A stretch of 53,708 nucleotides of DNA from DATGLW01 sp035293965 (GTDB lineage Bacteria; Actinomycetota; Acidimicrobiia; Acidimicrobiales; RAAP-2). Of this stretch, positions 53,374 through 53,708 are shown in pieces; position 1 is the first letter of the stretch, and each line of letters opens with the position of its first letter. Location of the stretch: the NCBI GenBank assembly GCA_035293965.1, contig DATGLW010000034.1:1-53708 (forward strand), given 5' to 3'. The notes under the pieces were generated by a model. That model worked only from the letters and a program-made list of their open reading frames with translations. It had not been told where the DNA came from and did no database searches. Position numbers and translations under genes: made by a program.

Positions 53374-53708
53374 GTGTCCGACGAGACCGACCTCGAACCT
53401 CCCGAGCTTGCTGGCGCCGAGACTGTCGGGCGCATCACGGTCACCCAGTTGGACTGGTGGAACGCCCACTCCGATGCCCTCAGTGAAGCCGTCGCTGTCA
53501 TCGAGTGGGACGAGCTGCACGTCGAGCGCCGGACGGTCGGGCCAGTCATCGACGAGCGCCCACCGCAGCGCCTCACCATGACCGTCGAGGAGGCAGCCGT
53601 CGTGCTTGGCATCTCCCGAGCAACCGCCTACGACGCCGTGAGCCGTGGCGAGATTCCCTGCATCCGCATCGGCAGACGCATCCTCATCCCCAAGGTGGCC
53701 CTGGAGCG
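53374..53708 (+). CDS. Excisionase-like HTH protein, 3'-truncated by the window
   Basis: Open frame from GTG 53374, 10 bp after int, running off the end after 111 codons. Its N-terminal ~65 residues are acidic with a VTQLDWWNAHSDAL stretch. Then a MerR/excisionase-type winged helix-turn-helix begins at residue 69: MTVEEAAVVLGISRATAYDAV, SRGEIPCIRIGRRILIPKVAL. That pattern is the HTH_17 excisionase family. Next to the integrase it probably steers excision direction or represses the element. Missing only the C-terminal end. Confidence 0.8.
   Translation, partial: MSDETDLEPPELAGAETVGRITVTQLDWWNAHSDALSEAVAVIEWDELHVERRTVGPVIDERPPQRLTMTVEEAAVVLGISRATAYDAVSRGEIPCIRIGRRILIPKVALE

Larger units (their letters stand above)
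52089..53708 (+). mobile_element. Left edge of a putative integrated element at tRNA-fMet
   Basis: A tyrosine integrase pointing away from the tRNA and an excisionase-like gene follow the tRNA-fMet at once, the layout of an integrated phage or genomic island that used the tRNA 3' end as attachment site. The far end and the second att copy are outside the window, so identity as prophage, ICE or island cannot be decided. Confidence 0.7.

Overview
The window is GC-rich, gene-dense bacterial DNA with actinobacterial marks: two WhiB regulators, a DivIVA coiled-coil protein, an Sdh1-type succinate dehydrogenase, GuaB3, UPF0182, a DUF2342 metalloprotease, and about a dozen genes whose start codon lies 5-8 nt after a TANNNT -10 box, which suggests leaderless transcripts. 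From memory, gene order matches several Mycobacterium blocks: glmS-nnr-alr-tsaE-tsaB-rimI-tsaD-groES-groEL-guaB3-guaA, uvrD1-sucCD-purN-purH-chelatase-VWA, and UPF0182-YlbL-DUF2342. The WhiB, MreB and repeat content make me suspect an Acidimicrobiia-like lineage. That placement is inference.

Layout. 1-11.7 kb: cell-wall and housekeeping genes in one direction (glmS truncated at the window edge, acpS, nnr, alr, udg, the tsaE/tsaB/rimI/tsaD t6A cluster, groES-groEL under a CIRCE operator, a CoA-type Nudix hydrolase). 11.9-17.2 kb: guaB3, guaA, pcrA. 17.2-26.6 kb: a B12-binding mutase subunit, sucCD, purN, purH, folD, metF, icd, mdh. 26.7-31.1 kb (minus strand): a small protein, an SCP2-like protein and sdhCAB. 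31.2-34.7 kb: an AAA+ ATPase and VWA pair. 35.1-38.1 kb: an insertion element with three genes (Zn-ribbon/DUF6431-like, DDE transposase, ExeA/TniB-like ATPase). 38.2-51.9 kb: whiB, a glutamate formimidoyltransferase-like gene, a second whiB, DUF2342 protease, a degenerate HtrA-like PDZ membrane protein, mreB, a HEAT-repeat protein, a YlbL-type PDZ-Lon protease, a DivIVA fusion and UPF0182. 52.0-53.7 kb: initiator tRNA-Met, then a tyrosine integrase and an excisionase-like gene cut by the window end, which looks like the edge of an integrated element.

Functionally the central part joins purine synthesis, folate one-carbon supply (folD and metF beside the formyl-folate users purN and purH) and the TCA cycle (icd, sucCD, sdhCAB, mdh). 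The B12 subunit could feed succinyl-CoA to SucCD. Many gaps carry GC-rich tandem repeats with periods of 24, 27, 33, 36 and 51 bp. The points most worth a second look are a three-half-site CIRCE, a hairpin burying the ribosome site of the insertion element's first gene, a DivIVA protein ending in a phage-head-protein-like Cys/His module, an HtrA relative that has lost its catalytic His and Ser, and an integrase module at the initiator tRNA.
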